A DNA stretch of 64,000 nucleotides from Cymodocea nodosa (GCA_036874045.1 CM072336.1:7964501-8028500); one strand, 5' to 3'. Shown: positions 34,931 through 47,704, counted from the stretch's first letter. The notes: generated by a model from the sequence alone, not told the origin. Numbers and translations: made by a program.

Positions 34931-37224
34931 TGTTTACTTCTTCTAGCATGACACCAGAAAACTTGATTGAATCTCCAGCAATGTACTAGAAGAACTTGGA
35001 TTTGTTAACTTCTATTTTTACTTAATTAATTTATCTTTATGCCTATATCAGTGAATTCATTTTTTAGAAGTAAACAAACAACCTTTCACACAAATTAGAA
35101 ATTAATTCCAATTTGTGTTTTAACTACAAGTGCACAGTGTCAATTGTATTAGCGTGCAAATACAAGTCGAACCCACAGGGAATTGCTTAAGAATTGAGAA
35201 CTGTTCCGCATTTAACAATCAAATATATATATTCAATAAGCTCTCCGTTGAATTATAGTTAACTCAACAGACTAAGTTCGTTGAGTTATTGCTAACTCAA
35301 CGGACTAACCTTGTGGACTTAAGTTAACTCCACAAGCCTGATTTTCCAATTTAATACTGCTATTCACAGAGAAATTCGGCCAACCATTAGGCGGTTCCAC
35401 AGATTGTAAATAACATCAATTAAGCTCTTTAATGTTAGTAAACATTGGATTTATCATTAGGTAATACTAACATTCAGATAATTTAAGTAGTAACCAATAA
35501 AATCTTTAAGTCTTTTGAACGAACCAATTTCAATAAACTGTAAAACTAAAACAAACATAAAACAATCACAACACTGACAAATTTAACATTAATCACGATA
35601 CAATACTCAAATACAAAATACAAACACAAATAAGTTGTTTTTAGTATTTTTGTTTTAATATGAGCATGGAAATGGGTGAAAGGTGAAATGTAAAGTAATC
35701 TTAGTCGACAGTAAATACTTTCGTCACTACATACGACGCGATTACACCATTGAAAATTAAACCACTTACAATTTTGTCTCCTCTCCCTATAGAATCGCGA
35801 GTCTAGAATTGCAAAATGATCTTCTATTCAGCATACATGCATCAACCTAAAGCCAAGGCTAGAAGCTTTACGATCTCTTGAGATATGAGTCAACGCTTGG
35901 TGAAAATGGCTTCCCTTCTCGCGATGCGATCACTCCTCATAGTGGTTGTCAGGCACTACGTTTGGCTCGGAATCAACCCGACATCAAGAAAGTATCCTCA
36001 CAGACCTCTGATGGTTGGTGATTATGGTAGTTGTGGTGGTGGTGGTGATTTGGTGTGGTACATTAGAGAATTGCCGACGCTGCTTGCAGAAAGCTTGGTG
36101 CTCCTCCTCTGTACACACTGGTCGAACCCATCAGTCACACCCATCATCCACACATACTTTATTCTTTTTTCTTCTTTTTCTTTTATATTTCTTTAGTGGT
36201 AACTGCTTCTGCTTGAATGATCGGTTGGATTTCCTTCATTCATATCAACGATGATGATTTCTTCTCCCTTCGACGAGTGAATTCCTACGTGATACGTGTG
36301 ATCATGGTTTTTTTTCTTCCAATTGTTTGTTCCTACAACCGCTACAGTGGCATATTAGAAAATAAACGGTCCGTGGAGTTACAGATAACTCAACAGACTT
36401 GCTTCGTTGATTTAAGTATAAAACACGTGCATAAATTTAACTATCTGATGCTCAAGTGCATTTCGGATACTTACAAACTTAACTATCTGATGCCTAGATG
36501 CATTTTGGATAGTTACAAACTTAACTATCTGATGCTCAGATGCATTTCGGATAGTTACAGATAACTCGCCGATATATAACTTAAGTTAATCTTCCAGATC
36601 TCGACACGTGTCATCAGCAGTTTTATAATAAAAGAAACATTTCGGAGAGTTACAAGTATAACTATCCAATGCTCAGTTGCAATTTCGGATAGTTAGAGAT
36701 AATTCACCGAAAATCCACTTAAGTCACTTTCCTAGAATATGACACGTGTCCACAGCTATTTTATAAGTAAAAGGAGATTTCGGAGAGTTACACACATAAC
36801 TTTCTGATGCCCAGCTGCAATTTCAGATAGTTACAGATAACTCACTGAAAGTTCACTTAAGTCATGCATTATGGTTTCGACATGTGTTCTTCAAGAAATA
36901 ATAAAATATTCTTTCAAAACATAACTGTTCGACAATTTAAACATAACTGACCGGTACATTAAGCATAATTGTTCGGTATGTTAAACATAACTGTCCGAAA
37001 TAACAGAAATTTTGGATACTTAAGAATTTCACAGCCTACAATTTACCAACAGTTCAAAAATGTACTAAATTAACATTAATTCACCGAAATTAAGCAGATT
37101 CTTCAATTAAAGCATATAACAGTGCAATTATAACATAATGGCTTAATTCTCATATGATAAGCTAAATATTATGCAATTAACCATCATTTAACCGTTAATA
37201 TTATGCACTTTTTCATTATAAACA
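34931..37224 (-). repeat. Right LTR (5' LTR) of the gypsy element
   Basis: It aligns with the left LTR over its full 2.29 kb, with dispersed mismatches and small indels. It begins TGTTTACTTC and ends TATAAACA next to the GTGAG target duplication. Confidence 0.92.
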
Positions 37225-37726
37225 GTGAGTCAATTGAGTTAAGCTTAACTTAGCAAGGTTGGTCCTTTGAGTTAATAGTTAAGTCAACAGAGTAAGTCCG
37301 TTGAGTTACACTAACTCCATAGACCAATTATTTTCTAATATTCGATTGTGAGCAGTTGCAGAAAATCACATTACACGAATCACGGCATGATCAAAATCAT
37401 GGAATGAAGAATTAATCACCATCATTGATACAAATGAGGAAAATCTAACTAGTGATTTATAAGTATTTATTTTATTAAACTACAGAATTGAGTGAGTCAA
37501 TTGAGTTAAGCTTAACTTAGCAAGGTTGGTCCTTTGAGTTAATAGTTAAGTCAACAGAGTAAGTCCATTGAGTTACACTAACTCCACAAACCAATTATTT
37601 TCTAATATTCGATTGTGAGCAGTTGTAGAAAATCACATTACATGAATCATGCCATGATCTAAATCATGAAATGAAGAATTAATCACCATCATTGATACGA
37701 ACGAGGAAAATCTAACTAGTGATTTA
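37225..37726. repeat. Tandem array of about 267-bp units, right part
   Basis: The interrupted fourth unit resumes here with GTGAGTCAATTGAG. A fifth unit starts at 37,486, again about 267 bp on. The array ends abruptly at an inverted LTR fragment. Confidence 0.9.
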
Positions 37727-38855
37727 GGTGGAAGCAGTTATTATTGAAAGAAATATAAAAAGAAAATAAAAAAAATGAAGAAAGAGGGGAGGACAACTAC
37801 ACTCACTATAGAAAGCATTGAACATTCCTTGAGCTTCCACCAATACATCATTACCACCATTCATTGAAGGTTTGTGAGGATACTTTCTAGATGTCAAGTC
37901 AATTTCAAACAAAACATAATAACTAACAACTACTGTGAGGAGTGATCGTGTCACAGGAATGAATGACATTTTCACCAAGCACTGAATCATCTCTTAGGAG
38001 AGTAAAACTTCTAGCTTTGGTTTTGGGTTGATGCTGCTATGCTGAAGAGGAGATCAACTTACAAAAGTTTAGGTTTGCAATCTAGTAGGGAGAGGAGTGC
38101 TTGATAGTAAGTAGTTAAATTTTCAATGGTGTAATCATGTTGCATGTAGTGATAGAAGTTTCTTACTGTCAATAGAGAATTTTATCTTTCATCATTCACT
38201 CATCTTAAGAAACAAAATAAAAACCATTATCTATTTTCACTTACAAATTTATGTTTATCAACTCTATGCTGTATCGTTTGTGTTTGTAATGTTAGTAAAT
38301 GTTGAATGTTTAGTATTTATTTTATTACAGTTAATAGAAAATCGTATTACTAATTGCTTAAACCAGTTAATATAAATTTCTAAAATCTTGATTGATATAT
38401 TTACTATTTGGAGTATTGAATGTTAGAATTGATCAATGATGAATGTAATATAAAATAGCATTCGAAAACTTAATAGATGTTGCTTGTAATGTATAGAATT
38501 GCCCAATTGATGGCTGTATTCCTCTACAAGTAGCAATATTAATTAGAAGTTATTAGGAAGGCTCATTGAGTTAACCATAACTTCACGAGGGAAGTTCGTT
38601 GAGTTAATTATAACTCCACGAATTAAGTCTATTGAGTTAGTTGTAAATCAATGGAATGAGTAGATTTGAGTATATGCTAAACTCTAGCTATTAAAATTTA
38701 AAAAGTCAAATTGATTTTGATCATTCCCTTGGGTTTGACTTGTACTTGTACACTTATACAATAAATATTGTGCACTTGCAGTCAATTTAACGAACTAAAT
38801 TACTAAAATTAGAAATTGTTTGTGAAATTACTTGTTACTTATAAAAATATACTTA
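37727..38855 (+). mobile_element. Inverted LTR fragment related to the gypsy LTRs
   Basis: Read on the opposite strand this matches the LTRs at 21.8-23.0 kb: CTTGGTGAAAATG..., the TCAAGAAAGTATCCTCA-type block, ATTGTGCACTTGCAG and the GTTGAGTTA clusters. Similarity is lower than between the two intact LTRs, so it derives from an older relative lying in plus orientation. The far end of the LTR is missing. It may be part of the element that supplied the 267-bp array. Confidence 0.7.
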
Positions 38856-38884
38856 AGTTGACAAAACAGTTTGAGACTCAACAT

Positions 38885-41480
38885 TATTTTCGTAGAGAAA
38901 CTTGATGATGAAGGCTATCTAAGTCATTTTGGAGAAGGGGAAGCATGATTGTTGTAAAAGGTAAAATGTTATCTTATCTTTATTACATTAATGCAAAACT
39001 TTCTAGTACTTTTGTTAATGCTTTAGAAAGTGAAGACTCAAGTGTGTTATGACACAAGAGGCTTGGTCACATGAATTAGAAGGGAATGACAATACTTTTG
39101 AAGAAGAAGCTTCTATCAAAGTTGGAGAGTGTGAAATTGAAACATTGTGCAGATTGTTTGGCAAGAAAGCAGTACAAAATTGCCTTTAAAAGTCAATCCT
39201 TTTCAAAGAATTTAGAGATGATAGAGCTGATCCACTCTGATGTATGTGGACCAATGAAAGTGGTAACACATGGTGGAGTTAGATACTTTGTTACTTTCAT
39301 TGATGACTTCTCTAGAAAAATTTGGGCTTTTCTCTTGAAGTCCAAAGATCAAGTATTTGAAAAATTCAAGATTTTTCAGGCTTCAATTGAAAGAGAAATA
39401 GGTAGAAAGCTAAAGTGCATTAGAATTGATAATGAAGGAGAATATTGTGGGTCTTTTGATACTTATTGCAAGGAATAAGGGATAAAGCATCAAAAGACTC
39501 CTCCAAAGACACCACAACTAAATGGAGTTGCAGAAAGATTCAATAGAACATTGGTGAAAAAGATGAGATGCTTACTTTCTCAAGCCAAACTGTCGAGGTC
39601 ATTTTTGGGTGAGGCCTTAATGACTTTTGTTTATCTTGTTAATCTTTCACCATGTTACTTATTGTAGGGAGATGTCCTAAATAAGATTTGATATGACAAG
39701 GATGTATCCTATGAACACTTGAATGTGTTTGGATGAAAGGCCTTTGTTCATATTGCTTAAGATGAAAGAACAAAACTTGATGTGAAGACACAACAATGTG
39801 TGTTTCTTGGCTATGGGCAAGATGAATTTGGTTACAAATTGTATGATTCGGTAGTTAAGAAAGTAACTAAAAGTTGTGATCTTGTGTTTGTAGAAGACCA
39901 AACCATTGTAGACATCGACAAAGGGCAAGAAAAGACAACTCAACAACAACAAGAATACTTGGTTGATTTAAACCCTAACTCCATAGTTCCAACTCAACAA
40001 GATGTTAAAGTTGAAGATCATTATGATGACACAAGTGGACAAGATGCTCCCCAAGGTGGAGATGTTGATATAGATGTTCATGACAAGATACCACCAATGC
40101 AAGATGATTCACAAATTGTTCTACTCAGAAGATTAGTTAGAAGTAAGATACTTTCTACTAGATATCCTTGAGATGAGTTTGTGGTGTTACTATATGATGG
40201 TGCAGTGCTATGCAAATATAGTAGAAGGTGACAAAACAAAGGAGTGGATTGAAGTCATGCAAAGTGAGATGAGTTCTTTGCATGAGAGTCATACCTATGA
40301 GTTGGTGAAGTTACCTCAAGGTAAGAAAGTACTCAAGAATAAATAGGTTTATAGAATTAGGGAACAAGAGCACACACCACATCCAACATATAAAGCAAGA
40401 CTAGTGGTAAAAGGTTTCACTCAAAGGAAAGGTATTAACTTTGATGAAATATTTTCTCTAGTAGTTAAATTAACTTCTATTAGAATGATTCTTGCTTTGG
40501 CAGTAATATTCTTATTTCTCTATGTTGATGATATGCTGATTGCTGGCAAGAATATGTCTATAATTGTAGATTTGAAAAAGGTGTTGCATTAGTCTTTTGC
40601 CATGAAAGACTTGGGACCTACTAGAAAGATCCATGGAATTGAGATTGAAAGAGATAGAAATTCCAAGAAGTTATTCTTGTCATAGTGTAGATATATTGAG
40701 AAAGTTCTCAAGAAATTTGGTATAAATGATGTAGATTCCATTAGTTGTCCTCTTACAACTTGCCTCAAGTTAAGCAAAAAAGATTCTCCTACTACAAAAG
40801 AGAAAAGAAGGTAAATGGAAAAGATTCCATATGCCTCTATTGTGGCAAGTCTTATATATACTATGATATGTACAAGACCCGATATTACTCATGCAATTAG
40901 TTAGTATAGTGAGTTGGTTTTTATCAAATCCTGGTAAACAACATTGGGAAGCAATACAGTGGATTATGAGATATCTTTGTGGTACTTTTAATTTGAAAAT
41001 TTGTTTTGGTAGTAGAGAACCAATCTTGGTTGGTTACATTGATTCAGATATGGTAGGAAATGTTGATAACTCTAAGTCTACTTCAAGGTATCTGTTTATC
41101 TATATAGGGGGAGTTATTTCTTGATAGTCTAGATTACAGAAATGCAATGCATTGTCTACTACAAAGGTTGAATTCATTGCAACCATGGAAGCTTCTAAGG
41201 AGATGCTATGGTTGAAGACAATGCTTGGAAAACTTAGAGTTGTGCAAGACAATTTTATATTGTTAGGCGACAATCAAAGTAATATTCATTTAAGCAAAAA
41301 TTTATATTTTCACTCTAAATTAAAAGCATATCAAGGTTTGATACAATTGGATTCAAGATGCTATTAATTCAAAGGAGCTCTGGTTCAAAAAGATTTATAC
41401 CGATGATAATGGTGTTGAGTTGCTTACCAAGATGATTTCAAAGGACAAGTTTGGCATTTGTGCTTAGATTGTCAGCCTAG
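38885..41480 (+). mobile_element. Ty1/copia fragment (Tork/Tnt1-like), pre-integrase to RNase H; broken
   Basis: Parts in plus-strand order are: pre-integrase zinc region (LKHCADCLARKQYKIAFKS), integrase core (LIHSDVCGPMKVVTHGGV, YFVTFIDDFSRKIWAFLL, CIRIDNEGEYCGSF), reverse transcriptase (VKGFTQRKGINFDEIFS, FLYVDDMLIAG near 40,540), and RNase H (TTKVEFIATMEASKEMLW near 41,150) ending about 41,480. The motif style is that of Tork/Tnt1 elements and differs from the copia element at 42.5 kb. No LTRs are identified and gag is almost absent. It is broken many times and abuts the inverted LTR fragment. Confidence 0.8.
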
Positions 41481-42231
41481 TAGATACTTCCATGTAGACA
41501 ATTTGAATGAGGTTCAATCTATTTAAGATTGGCATGCAAATATCGTCAATTCAAACGTAAAAATGGGTGGATGTAGAGGAAAAAGATACGTAATCTTCAT
41601 TCTCACGCCTTTGTGTTCTTGAAGTCAATTTTTGGGTTCTTCATTAATTGGGCTTGTTGTTTTACTTATACGAGATCATGTACTTAGATGGTAAAGAAAT
41701 TCTTCACCTTTTTTTTGATTTTAAGTTTGAATTTTGTGAAGATCAAATGTTTGAAACACGTGAAAAATATCTTTAACTTTGGAAATTTTTTCTTTTTCAA
41801 ATGTTTGAACCTTGATTTTTTCACAAGATCTGAACTTGGGATAATCGAAGGTGGGAGACTCTCTCACTATCCTGTTATATGATCGCATTGGTTGGTCTTA
41901 TTTTCAAAACGAGAAAGAAAATATTTCTTCTTTTGGAGGTTAGCGTGAAGAAGACGGAAAGCGGAAGGTAAACGAATACATTCAAATCGTCTAAATCAAT
42001 GCTTATTTAATTTAAATAACTTTTTAAAATATATTTATTAATTACATAAAAGGCGAAAAATAATTACATTTAAAAATAAAAAAAAAATTCGAACTCATAT
42101 TTTCCAACACCACACGTCGTGTATATCACGCAAGATTTCTTTTGAAAAAAGAGAGCACCCGAAATCGTACGGTCTCTCCGACACCTTCCTTCGTCCACTG
42201 CACGGGCTTAAGGAAGTTGACCGCGGTTCCA

Positions 42232-42470
42232 ATGGCTTCACCTCCTCTCGCCTCCCTTCCTCTCGCCGTCGCCGCCACCTCCCTGGCCGTGGCAGTCATC
42301 TTCGCTTTGTGGGCCTTTGGTTCCCCAAGAAAGGAGTTGTATCGTCCCCACCCCTTTGCCGGGATGGTGTTGCAGTTTTTCTGGCACTACCACAGACTCT
42401 ATGACTACCTCACCGACCTCTCCCGTCGTCACAAGACCTTCCGGCTGTTCGGCTTCGTTGGCAATCAGGT
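42232..42470 (+). pseudogene. 5' fragment of a cytochrome P450 gene, CYP704 type, cut by a copia insertion
   Basis: The frame starting MASPPLASLPLAVAATSLAV gives an N-terminal membrane anchor (about residues 8-30). RPHPFAGMVLQFFWHYHRLY and DYLTDLSRRHKTFRLFGFVG follow, which resemble the canonical HPVAGT...L.DYHTDLARKHKTFRL region of CYP704 P450s, endoplasmic-reticulum fatty-acid hydroxylases. After about 80 residues the copia element at 42,471 interrupts it. The sequence beyond the element (from 47,911) shows no further P450 similarity, so the gene had also lost its remainder, including the heme-binding region. An upstream in-frame Met at 42,142 is unlikely to be the start. The segment is GC-rich like other host exons in the window. 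Confidence 0.7.
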
Positions 42471-42660
42471 TGTGACTGCGTGATTTGGAGGCTCCGATGG
42501 TGGATTATTTCAATTGATTAATACTTTGTGTTATTCAACTCTATTTATAGCATTAGGAGGATTAACAATCTCCACTATTTTCACCCCCAACTTCCTCCTT
42601 AAATTTCGATAACCACTGGAATTTGAAATTGAAACTTGGTCTTTTTGACCAATTCCAACA
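42471..42660 (-). repeat. Left LTR (3' LTR) of the copia element
   Basis: It aligns with 47,721-47,910, sharing GCTCCGATGGTGGATTATT, ATTCAACTCTATTTATAGCA and the end AATTCCAACA. The first about 15 bp are the most diverged part. Confidence 0.9.
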
Positions 42661-42672
42661 TCTCCCACTTGG
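42661..42672 (-). other. Polypurine tract of the copia element
   Basis: The minus strand reads CCAAGTGGGAGA directly before the 3' LTR, as expected for a copia polypurine tract. Confidence 0.7.
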
Positions 42673-42743
42673 TCACAAAGACCAATTATATTCTTTTTAA
42701 TTCCGCTCCTACTACTCGTAGGTAGCACAATTTCAATTTTCCA

Positions 42744-44270
42744 TTACTCGTGAGAATGTTCTCCGTTTCCATTATCCATATAAATGTTCCTTAATCCCAT
42801 TAAGTTTACAAACTTAATGTACTTTTCCGTTGGTATTCCTTTTGTCAAAGGATCAGCAATCATATCTTCCGTAGGGATATAACTTAATTTTATTTCCTCA
42901 TTTCCTACAATATCACGAGTATAGTGATAATGTATATTTATATGTTGTCCTTTTGTTGTATTTGCACCACTATATACAAGACTTATTGCCGCTTGGTTAT
43001 CACAATACATTTCTATTGGACCATTTATTAAGTTTAGATTCAAATCATTTATGAATCTTCTGATCCAAACTGCATGTGATGCGGCTGTACTACAGGCAAC
43101 ATATTCAGCTTCCTGTGTGTATTTTGCTACACACCCTTGCTTCTTACTTCCCCAAGATATGGCTGCCCCTCTAAAGATGAATACATGTCCTGAAGTAGAC
43201 TTCCCATCATCTTTGTCACCACCTAAATCTGCATCTGTATAACCAAGCACTTCAAACTCATCTGCTTGATAAGTCAATTTATGGTGCAAAGTTCCTTTTA
43301 TATATTTCAAAATTCTTTTGATAGCTTCCCAATGTTTTGTTCCGGGATTAATTTGATACCTACTTACAATACTTACAGCATATGCCAAGTCTGGTCTTGT
43401 ACACAACATAGCATACATCAAACTTCCAACCACTTGGGCATAAGGTGCTCTTAAAGGTTCCTTCCCTTTCCCAGGACATTGGTCCTTACTTAACTTTTTC
43501 CCTAAAATATAAGGTGTGGGAGCTGAGGAACAATTTTCCATTCCAAACTTTTTTAACACCATTTGCAGGTATCTTTCCTGATTTATACTTAATGTTCTTG
43601 ATTTTCGATCTCTTAAGATCTGAATTCCAAGAACATAGGATGCTTCCCCCATGTCCTTCATTTCAAATTTTCTACTAATTTCTTCCTTTGTTTCATTCAA
43701 CATGTCAGCATTATTTCCAGCAAGTAAAATGTCATCCACATACAAGGATAATATAATGAAGTTACTCCCACTATTCCTGACATATACACAGTAATCTAAT
43801 CTGTTTGAAACAAATCTCATTTTGACAATTATATCATGAAACTTATGATACCATTGTCTAGATGCTTGTTTTAAACCATATATTGACTTCTTCAATTTGC
43901 ACACTTTTTCCTCATGTCCTTCCACCTGAAATCCCTAAGGTTGTAACATGTAGATTTCTTCCTGCAGGTCTCCATTTAGAAATGCAATTTTTACATCCAT
44001 TTGATGTAATTCCAAATCTAAATGTGCAACTATAGCCAATATAATTCTTATTGATGTGAATTTAGCAACTAGAGAATATGTTTCATGAAAGTCAATTCCC
44101 GATTTTTGTGTATAACCTTTAGCAACTAAACGGGCCTTATATTTTTCAATAGACCCATCAACCTTTAACTTTTTCCGGAATATCCACTTGCACCTTATAG
44201 CTTTCCTTCCTTTAGGTAGATCACATAATTCCCACACATGATTCCATGAAAATGGAATCAATCTCATCAT
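42744..44270 (-). mobile_element. Reverse transcriptase and RNase H region of the copia element
   Basis: Minus-strand motifs are VAKGYTQKSGIDFHETYSLV and LHQMDVKIAFLNGDL (RT palm), FIILSLYVDDILLAGNN (YVDD catalytic box), VVGSLMYAMLCTRPDLAYAV, and in RNase H GYTDADLGGDKDDGKSTSGH, EAEYVACSTAASHAVWIRRF and MYCDNQAAI. The C-terminal YIPTEDMIADPLTKGIP is typical of copia RNase H ends. Confidence 0.92.
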
Positions 44271-46840
44271 TCATGGCATCCAACCATAAATCTTTTTCAT
44301 GAGATTCGACGACATCCTTATATGTCACGGGTTCCATGTGATTTTCCTCCATGTCTATCATTAAACAAGAAAGCTCACAGGAATACAAATGGTAGTCATC
44401 CATCCATGTTGGTTGATGTCTCATTCTTTTGTTGCTAATAGGTAAATCCGATTCTCTATCTTCTCCATTTCTATTGTTCTCTTCAATTCCATTTATAGGC
44501 TCATTTTGGATTTCTCCCATGATTTCCATGGGTTCACGATTATTTTCATCAGCAATTTCCATAGGTTCATCTATATTTTCAATGTTTCCTTCTTTTTCAA
44601 CTCTAGGGTCATTTTCCAAGATATTATTGAAATAGTCATCATTCACCACAAATGGTGGCTCATGTTCCTTTCCTATTTCTTCCTTTTCATTTAGATTTTC
44701 TAGGAAAGTGGCATCCCTATATTCAATAATTCCCTTTTCTTTACTATAGAACCTATAACCGAAAGAATTTTCACAATAGCCTATAAACCTACATTTAAGA
44801 GTCTTTGATTTTAACTTATTCTTTAATTGTTCAGGAATAAGTACATGGGCTATAGATCCCCATTTTCTTAAATGATATAAATTGGGCTTAGTTCCGGTCC
44901 ATAATTCATAAGGTATGTTAGGTACAGACTTGAAGGGTATTCTATTTAATACATAATTTGCTGTGATCAATGCTTCTTCCCAAAAAACTTTAGAGAGACC
45001 TAAATGTGAAAACATGCATCTAACAGAATTCATAAGAGTTCTGTTCTTTCTTTCCGCCACACCATTTTGTTGTGGTGTATAAGGCATTGTTGTTTGTCTT
45101 TTAATTCCATGCATTTCACAAAACAATTTAAATTCATTAGAATTATATTCCCCTCCCCTATCTGACCTTAACATCTTAATCCTTCTTCCAAGTTGTTTTT
45201 CTACTTCCAACTTGTATTTCTTAAAACAAGTCAATACTTGACTTTTATGACTTATTAGATAAATGTAAGCATATCTTGAAAAATCATCTATAAAAGTCAC
45301 AAAATATTCTTTGTCATCATGAGTTTTAATACTTAATGGACCACATACATCAGAATGAATCAACCCCAATAATTCATCTGATCTATATCCCTTACCAAAA
45401 GATTTCTTAGTCATTTTCCCAACTAAGCAATGTTGACATTTATTTAATTCCATGTCTTTAATTTCAGGCAACATGTTCAATTTTATCAATTGTTGTATTT
45501 TAGATTTATTAATATGTACTAACCTTAAATGCCACAAATCAATATCAGATAAATAACACTCAACATAATCAGAAACTATTTCATTTATTTCATTAGCAAC
45601 GATAGAAAGTTTAAACAAATCATGTTCAGGTACAAAAATTCCCATAGCAAAAATCTTTTTGTCTTTTCCTATGGATACACGTTTATTGTAAAATCGAACT
45701 TCCAAATTATTCTTCAAAAGAGTGCCTACAGGTATTAAATTCCACCTCATGCCAGGTGCATAGAGGACGTCTTTCAAGATCATAATGCTGTCTCCCAAGT
45801 CCAAACAATATGTGCCAATACCTTCCACATCTAAATAAGTATTGTTTCCCATATAGATGCGTTGTTGTCCAGGACTCAACTCTTTAAATGAGTCAAGTCC
45901 CATTTTCGTTTTGGCAATGTGCCTTGTAGCACTAGAATCAACCCACCAATCGTTTGAACTAGGGACTACAACATTATTGCATTCCACAACTCCCACGAAG
46001 GTTCTTTTGTTCTTTATGTTCGACTCCGAGGTTCCACCTTTATTTCCATCCCTGTTGGGACAATGTGCCCTAAAATGACCAAATTGGCCACAAGCATGGC
46101 AAGATCCTCGTGCTTTCTTTCCACGTGCTTGATTTTGTTTGAAGTTGTTCTTGTTTGGTCCATTTCTTCTTTTGTTGCCTTTTTCAAATCTCTGCTTTTG
46201 AAATATGGCATTGGCTTCTTCCAAATGAGATTCATGTTGCCTCCGACTGACTATTATTTCCTGTTCAGTACCCAACCTAGTTGGCAATTCAGATAATTGT
46301 AGTGGGGTAGACCTAAGAGATGTGGTAACCATATCATAAATGTGTGGCAAACTATTCAATATGGTTGCTATTTGCAATTTTTCTAGTATAGGAGTTCCTG
46401 CAGTAGCTAAGTCTTTAGCCATTACCATCATATTATCTACATGTTCGACTACACTTTGTTCATCTAGCATCCTGCAAGAGTTATATTTCTGAAGGAGCAA
46501 CTGTGTGTTCATTTCAGTTGCTTTATTATATTTTTCTTTCAAAGCATTCCATAGTGTATAAGCATTAGTATATGTTTCATAGCATTTTACAAGACAATCT
46601 TCCATGAACATGAACATTAAATTTTTCACCTTTTTATCATCTTTCCTCAATTGATTTACTCTTTTTATTTCCACTTCAGAAGCGTTTTCACTTATTTCCG
46701 GAGGATGCGAACCTATTACATGTTCAATATCTTCATATTCTAATGCTTGATATATTTTCCGATACTACATCTCATAATTTACCCCATTTAATTTATCCAT
46801 CCTTGCCAACTCAGTTGTAAACATCTTCGAAGCCATACTT
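44221..46840 (-). mobile_element. gag, protease and integrase region of the copia element
   Basis: The long open frame (46,674-44,221, 817 codons) begins inside gag; gag itself starts near 46,836 with MASKMFTTELARMDKLNG. It shows LWNALKEKYNKATEMNTQL (gag), a CCHC knuckle (CHACGQFGHFRAHCPN), the protease-region block DWWVDSSATRHIAKTK, pre-integrase (WHLRLVHINKSKIQQL, CQHCLVGKM), and the integrase core (HSDVCGPLSIKTHDDKEYF, DRGGEYNSNEFKLFCE, TPQQNGVAERKNRTL). The canonical copia protease motif is DSGA, so this copy deviates. It is the younger relative of the fragment at 10.8-13.0 kb. Confidence 0.92.
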
Positions 46841-47154
46841 ATATCTACAATCAAAATTACTTTCCAATTTCAATAAATAATTACCTTATAATAAAAAATG
46901 CAAATATTAAATTTAAAATTTCAAAAAATTCAGAAAAACTATTTGAATTCAAATTTCAAAATTCAAAAATCAAATTTAAATTTCAAAATTTCAATTTTCA
47001 AATTTTCAAAAATATTTAAATTTCCAAATTCAAATTCAAATTACAAATATTATCCAATATAATATAATATATTATAATATTTTATCAAAAGGGGGAGATA
47101 TCGAATGTATCTAACCCAATCGCCCGAGGGTGGAAGACCGACGATCCGGGTGCG

Positions 47155-47700
47155 CGCGAGCGGCGGGAGGTGCGTGGAGGTGCGCGCGCAGGCTACGGAG
47201 GTGCGTGCAGGCTGCGGAGGTGCGCGCATAGGCTGCGGAGGTGCGCTCGCAGGCTACGGAGGTGCGCGCGGGCCGTAGAGGTGCACGTGTAGGCTGAGCT
47301 GCGTGCAGGTGCGTGCGCGGGTGGCGGGACTGGCGAACGCGTGGGCAGCCGGACTGGCGGACGCGTAGGCGGCGGGAATGGCGGACGCGCAGGCGGCAGG
47401 ACTGGCGGACGCGCGGGCGGCCGGACTGGCAGACACGCGGGCGGCGGGAGGTGCTCGCGCGGGCGGCGGGACTGGCGGACGCACGGGCGGTCGGACTGGC
47501 AGACGCGTGGGCGGCGGGAGGTGCTCACGCGGGCGGCGGGACTTGCGGACGCGCGGGCGGCCGGACTGGCAGACGCACAGGCGGCCGGACTGGTAGACGC
47601 GCGGGCGGCGAGAGGTGCTCGCGCGGGCGGCGGGAGGTGCTCGCGCGGGCGGCCGGACTGGCGATGCGTGCGGGCGGCCGGAGGTGCTCGCGCGGGCGGC
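47155..47700. repeat. GC-rich minisatellite in the copia leader
   Basis: Two adjoining arrays lie between primer binding site and gag. 47,155-47,320 repeats GGAGGTGCGCGCGCAGGCTAC-like units of about 22-25 bp. 47,320-47,700 mixes GGACTGGCGGACGCGCGGGC and GGGAGGTGCTCGCGCGGGC units of about 22-25 bp. The block is extremely GC-rich, while the rest of the element is AT-rich. Open frames on both strands across it are repeat artefacts. Confidence 0.85.
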
Positions 47701-47704
47701 AGGA

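Larger units (their letters stand above)
21747..37224 (-). mobile_element. Ty3/gypsy LTR retrotransposon of Athila/Tat type with extra ORFs; broken
   Basis: The element is bounded by direct LTRs (21,747-24,067 and 34,931-37,224) and the 5-bp target duplication GTGAG (21,742-21,746 and 37,225-37,229). It reads on the minus strand. Parts in element order are: 5' LTR, primer binding site, CCHC zinc knuckle and linker, RNase H, integrase, a non-coding palindromic stretch, an extra ORF, a capsid-like gag domain, an F-box-like gene, a non-coding stretch, polypurine tract and 3' LTR. I recognise no protease or reverse transcriptase in this copy. It is broken in several places. In a sampled 165-bp LTR stretch I count 9 mismatches (about 5%); with an assumed rate of 1.3e-8 per site per year that suggests roughly 2 million years. 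Confidence 0.92.

Noticed and set aside
22736-37990. An ORF family in the LTRs (22,736-23,044; 35,885-36,196; 37,990-37,724) that recurs with similar protein sequence
   Set aside because: Its conservation is explained by LTR homology. It is antisense to the element, differs by indels at the end and matches no known family.
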